A DNA stretch of 42,976 nucleotides from a virus, in IMG/VR virus record IMGVR_UViG_3300023180_000124, positions 1 through 42,976 of that record; one strand, written 5' to 3'. Positions within the stretch are counted from its first letter, which is position 1, and every line of letters starts with the position of its first letter. This document shows positions 41,101 to 42,976 of the stretch, piece by piece. Below the pieces are notes generated by a model. That model did no database searches and was not told where the DNA came from. It worked only from the letters and a program-made list of their open reading frames with translations. The translations under genes and the position numbers were made by a program.

Positions 41101-42976
41101 GCCAGAGATTTAGTATCTACCCAGTCATCAGACTCAGGATAGAGTTTGATATCACCAACGAAAGTAAAGACGTTGAATGGGTTAACATTCTCAAGGGCAG
41201 AGGCAAATGGCTGGTCAACCAAAACAACATCACTATAAGGCAGGGTGATGATGTCGCCAGTCTGCTGGATGTTGGTGGAATTGGAGCTAACGATCAAAGG
41301 AACGTTAGTTGTATAGTGAGAAGGACGCAGATGACCTTCTTCAAAGTCAATAGAAACTCTGTAGTCTGGATGGAATGTATCGCTAGTTCCCAGAGAAGCA
41401 AAGTTGTCTACAATAAAACCATTCTTAAATCTGTCCAGACCATTGGTATCTCTGATCTGAAGAGTAGCAGTTTCAGTTTCAAGGAGAGACAGTTGAGTGT
41501 AGTATTCCAGAGTTTTAATTCTGGTTTCTAACTGTTGGATATCTCTAAAAGTATATCTCTTATAGTTTGTCTGAGTAATATCGACATCTTTGTCGATATC
41601 AAAGATGTAGGGACGCATGAAGATGGTAGCCAGAAGCATGGCATCTTCAATCTCAGAAGGCTCTACTGGATTTTCAGCAGGTTCACCTTTAATTACTTGA
41701 ATCTTATTATCTTTGTTGATGAATACTTTATCAGTTCTACCCAAGTAATATTCATAAGAAAGAATAGTGGTATCAGACTGACCAGGAAGACCAACGAAAT
41801 TACCAGTAAAGTCTCTATTGTCAAAGTCAAGTTTGCCCGAAGAAGTATGCTCAAAAGGAGACAGTCTTGTACCAGATCCACTGATCAGGCTTGGAACCAT
41901 TGGACGGAAGTCCAAAACATTTCTCAGTGGGAACTCAGCAAAAGTTGGAATCTCTTTGTATACTTCACTAGAGTAAGAATCTACAGTATAGAAACCATCA
42001 CCACCAGTGGTTACAAATCTATCAAAAATTACAAGCAGTTTGTGAGTAGGAGCAGCATAGCCAGACTTTCTAACCAGTCTGGAATAATCATAATACTGCT
42101 CTCTTTGACCATTGTCTAATTCGTAAGCACTGGTTACATTAGAACTACCTAAAACAATGCTATTGGCTACGATGCGAGCGCTGGTTGTTTCAGTAGTAAT
42201 GATCTCTGCGTTATCAAACAGAGTATCAGTTAGCATCACATAGTAAACATAGTTACTATCAAAGGATACAATCTGTGCTTTAGCGCCAGAAGAAGCACCA
42301 GTTATAATCTGGTTGATCGCATAAGAACCAACTAGGTTGGTATATGAGAAGTGTGGAATAACAGGAGACTGAGAATCTTTGGATTCATAGACTGCCTTAA
42401 TCTTAAAGACATCAGGACAACCCAAAGAGATTGTACGATCCTCAACTCTAGTGCCATAACCAGTTGTATAACTGGTAAGACCATTAGAACTGCCAAGAGC
42501 AGATCTATCAATCAAAGCCACTTTCATGCGTTCAGTGGTCTTAGACTTAGCAGATCTATTGCTACTGTATACTGTGGCAATTACAATACAACCATTAACT
42601 GTAGTGGGAAGACCAGAAACAGAAACGGAAGCAGATCCAGCACCAGTGCTAGTAGTAAAATTGGGGTAAGTATAACTATTACCAAGAACACCAGTTCCAG
42701 AAGAGACGCTAGTTACAATGATTTGGAAATCATCAGCGTCTTGTGGTGCCCTAAAGACAAGGTTTGATCCAGCAGAAAGCGAGAACGAACCGCTAGTGAT
42801 CTCAGAAGAAGGAATAACGTATGACTTACGGAAATAACCCAGAGGAGTTACAGAAGCACCCTGGCTATTTGTGCTGGTAGATTTGACAGCAGCCTTGGGA
42901 ATAGGAGTAATCAGAGCACGCTTAGTAGCGAATTGAATCTGAGGTCTCGTAAGAGTAATAGCAGAAGTTACAGCAC
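38172..42976 (-). CDS. Large virion structural protein, DUF4815-like (5' end outside window)
   Basis: At least 1,600 residues. The frame stays open from the window edge: reading it by hand, I find 149 further codons upstream of the ATG at 42527 without a stop (for example LTRPQIQFATKRALITPIPK near the edge), so that ATG is internal and the true start lies outside. The segment RTISLGCPDVFKIKAVYESK, then GYGTR, FRPMV, PFEHTSSGKL and YEYYLGRTDKVFI is typical of DUF4815 proteins of T4-like cyanophages. Later, TFLIQDDELEGGVFLTKIDL and the C-terminal PYIPRVKDLRIIALA also match that group. It is thought to be a structural, probably baseplate- or tail-associated protein; the exact role is not known to me. 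It is coupled to the 104-residue gene by TAATG. Confidence 0.88.
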   Translation of the reverse strand, partial: AVTSAITLTRPQIQFATKRALITPIPKAAVKSTSTNSQGASVTPLGYFRKSYVIPSSEITSGSFSLSAGSNLVFRAPQDADDFQIIVTSVSSGTGVLGNSYTYPNFTTSTGAGSASVSVSGLPTTVNGCIVIATVYSSNRSAKSKTTERMKVALIDRSALGSSNGLTSYTTGYGTRVEDRTISLGCPDVFKIKAVYESKDSQSPVIPHFSYTNLVGSYAINQIITGASSGAKAQIVSFDSNYVYYVMLTDTLFDNAEIITTETTSARIVANSIVLGSSNVTSAYELDNGQREQYYDYSRLVRKSGYAAPTHKLLVIFDRFVTTGGDGFYTVDSYSSEVYKEIPTFAEFPLRNVLDFRPMVPSLISGSGTRLSPFEHTSSGKLDFDNRDFTGNFVGLPGQSDTTILSYEYYLGRTDKVFINKDNKIQVIKGEPAENPVEPSEIEDAMLLATIFMRPYIFDIDKDVDITQTNYKRYTFRDIQQLETRIKTLEYYTQLSLLETETATLQIRDTNGLDRFKNGFIVDNFASLGTSDTFHPDYRVSIDFEEGHLRPSHYTTNVPLIVSSNSTNIQQTGDIITLPYSDVVLVDQPFASALENVNPFNVFTFVGDIKLYPESDDWVDTKSLAALQGPTVEGNYQTTLRDMRADQNGITPIQWGSWQTTWSGRIWFSRQVTTGKGKNRSTRTERFSRVRTDQTRTGVRYRITPIIEQQSLGNRVVSVEHIQNMRSRNIEFKAEKLKPKTRFYAFFDGVSVKSYITPKMLEVTKNPNDDSDTNSIPFQVGETVKGLTSGATLRILEPNNEYTVNPYTNQNIASVNDYTANLGWINLDTTSLAAQALGAYSGNPIAGEILVGQSSGAKAKVKERRLVTDQAGFLKGTFFIPDPSKSTNPKFKTGTRVFRLSDTTNDSTVVGESESSAQTEYSATGILQTTQETIISVRNAKLDEERLTQNRTLWSDPLAQTFLIQDDELEGGVFLTKIDLYFQQKDSEIPVAIDIRTVENGIPTQTILPFSKVIKKAGDVVTSADASAPTTFTFESPVYIPHQTEHCIVVTSDSNQYKVFISLLGEDAIDAAHAGEKISEQPYIGVLFKSQNASTWTPSQFEDLMFKIYRADFVLPTTLNQSQVFLNNATLEENNGGFLPLLPNSIAVTDDQAYIEVFHSNHGMQSNANYVILDGVISEIGDTVLSSDLSATASQIVVSDASLFHRCIGGNSTQAASLTASNTGPGNAAPAVSDTNPGFIKIGDEIIAYEYINNGSPNWVINVLGHNSGTVSGRNWDAASNSGGASGTAHTASASVQCYNLAGIPLTRVNGTHHTTTFGGLSSLNSPHKYRLNITGFKSHKTINGGGENILASQNVPWDVLTPQVQTQVQPGCSIAARARATSGTSCGPFPAGVSPETSFQADSTWREITLNDINYFLSHKIIASKQNEISNMSGGKSLTLELNMFSDVSHLSPVIDTQRMSVTTTANLINYATPSQGIGDENAAIYITRLARLENSSTGVKVALSANTFEFSDIVAMYKLVPAGYTGDPDDINYEFFNTDGRPDSGKMVPQNDPFVWNDYEYTLNDAAAFDGFQLKLVLRNYNQPYIPRVKDLRIIALA

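Overview
The window looks like the tail and adhesin part of a marine T4-like cyanophage (a contractile-tailed virus of Synechococcus or Prochlorococcus). The reasons are giant fibre-type virion proteins of 1,600 to 3,633 residues, a DUF4815-type structural protein, several copies of the T4 late-promoter octamer TATAAATA, almost no intergenic DNA, and flavin-dependent halogenase and 2-oxoglutarate/Fe(II) oxygenase genes of the kind known from cyanomyoviruses. Every gene but one reads on the minus strand, so transcription runs from high to low coordinates. No stretch over 300 bases lacks a gene, and I saw no tRNA, rRNA, IS element or CRISPR array.

Layout in the direction of transcription. (1) 42976-35352: a large DUF4815-type structural protein cut by the window edge, then small coiled-coil and structural proteins and a 562-residue fibre-like protein, several linked by TAATG or TAGTG overlaps. 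(2) 35413-16746: two giant fibre-like proteins (2,394 and 3,633 aa) separated by a 179-residue protein with its own late promoter. (3) 16737-14461: three tandem paralogous glycine-rich proteins resembling the Gly-rich adhesins at T-even fibre tips, with a perfect late promoter inside the end of the giant gene. (4) 14428-13913: a small conserved protein that may be an assembly factor. (5) 13895-6206: the most unusual part, an unbroken overlapping block of two flavin-dependent (tryptophan-type) halogenases, a DUF6065-like protein and six distinct 2OG/Fe(II) or JmjC-type oxygenases. (6) 6213-5750: two small coiled-coil proteins. (7) 5479-5757: one lone plus-strand gene. (8) 5431-287: a 1,714-residue protein joining an intact subtilisin-type protease to six Ig-like domains, from its own late promoter. 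(9) 285-1: the N-terminal part of another virion protein.

Working interpretation (inference): this is a late-expressed host-recognition module with an enzymatic block embedded in it. Nine consecutive enzyme-like genes sit between the adhesins and a virion protease, so they may chemically modify virion proteins such as fibre or adhesin side chains (hydroxylation, halogenation). Alternatively they may act on a host metabolite. The sequence alone cannot decide between these.
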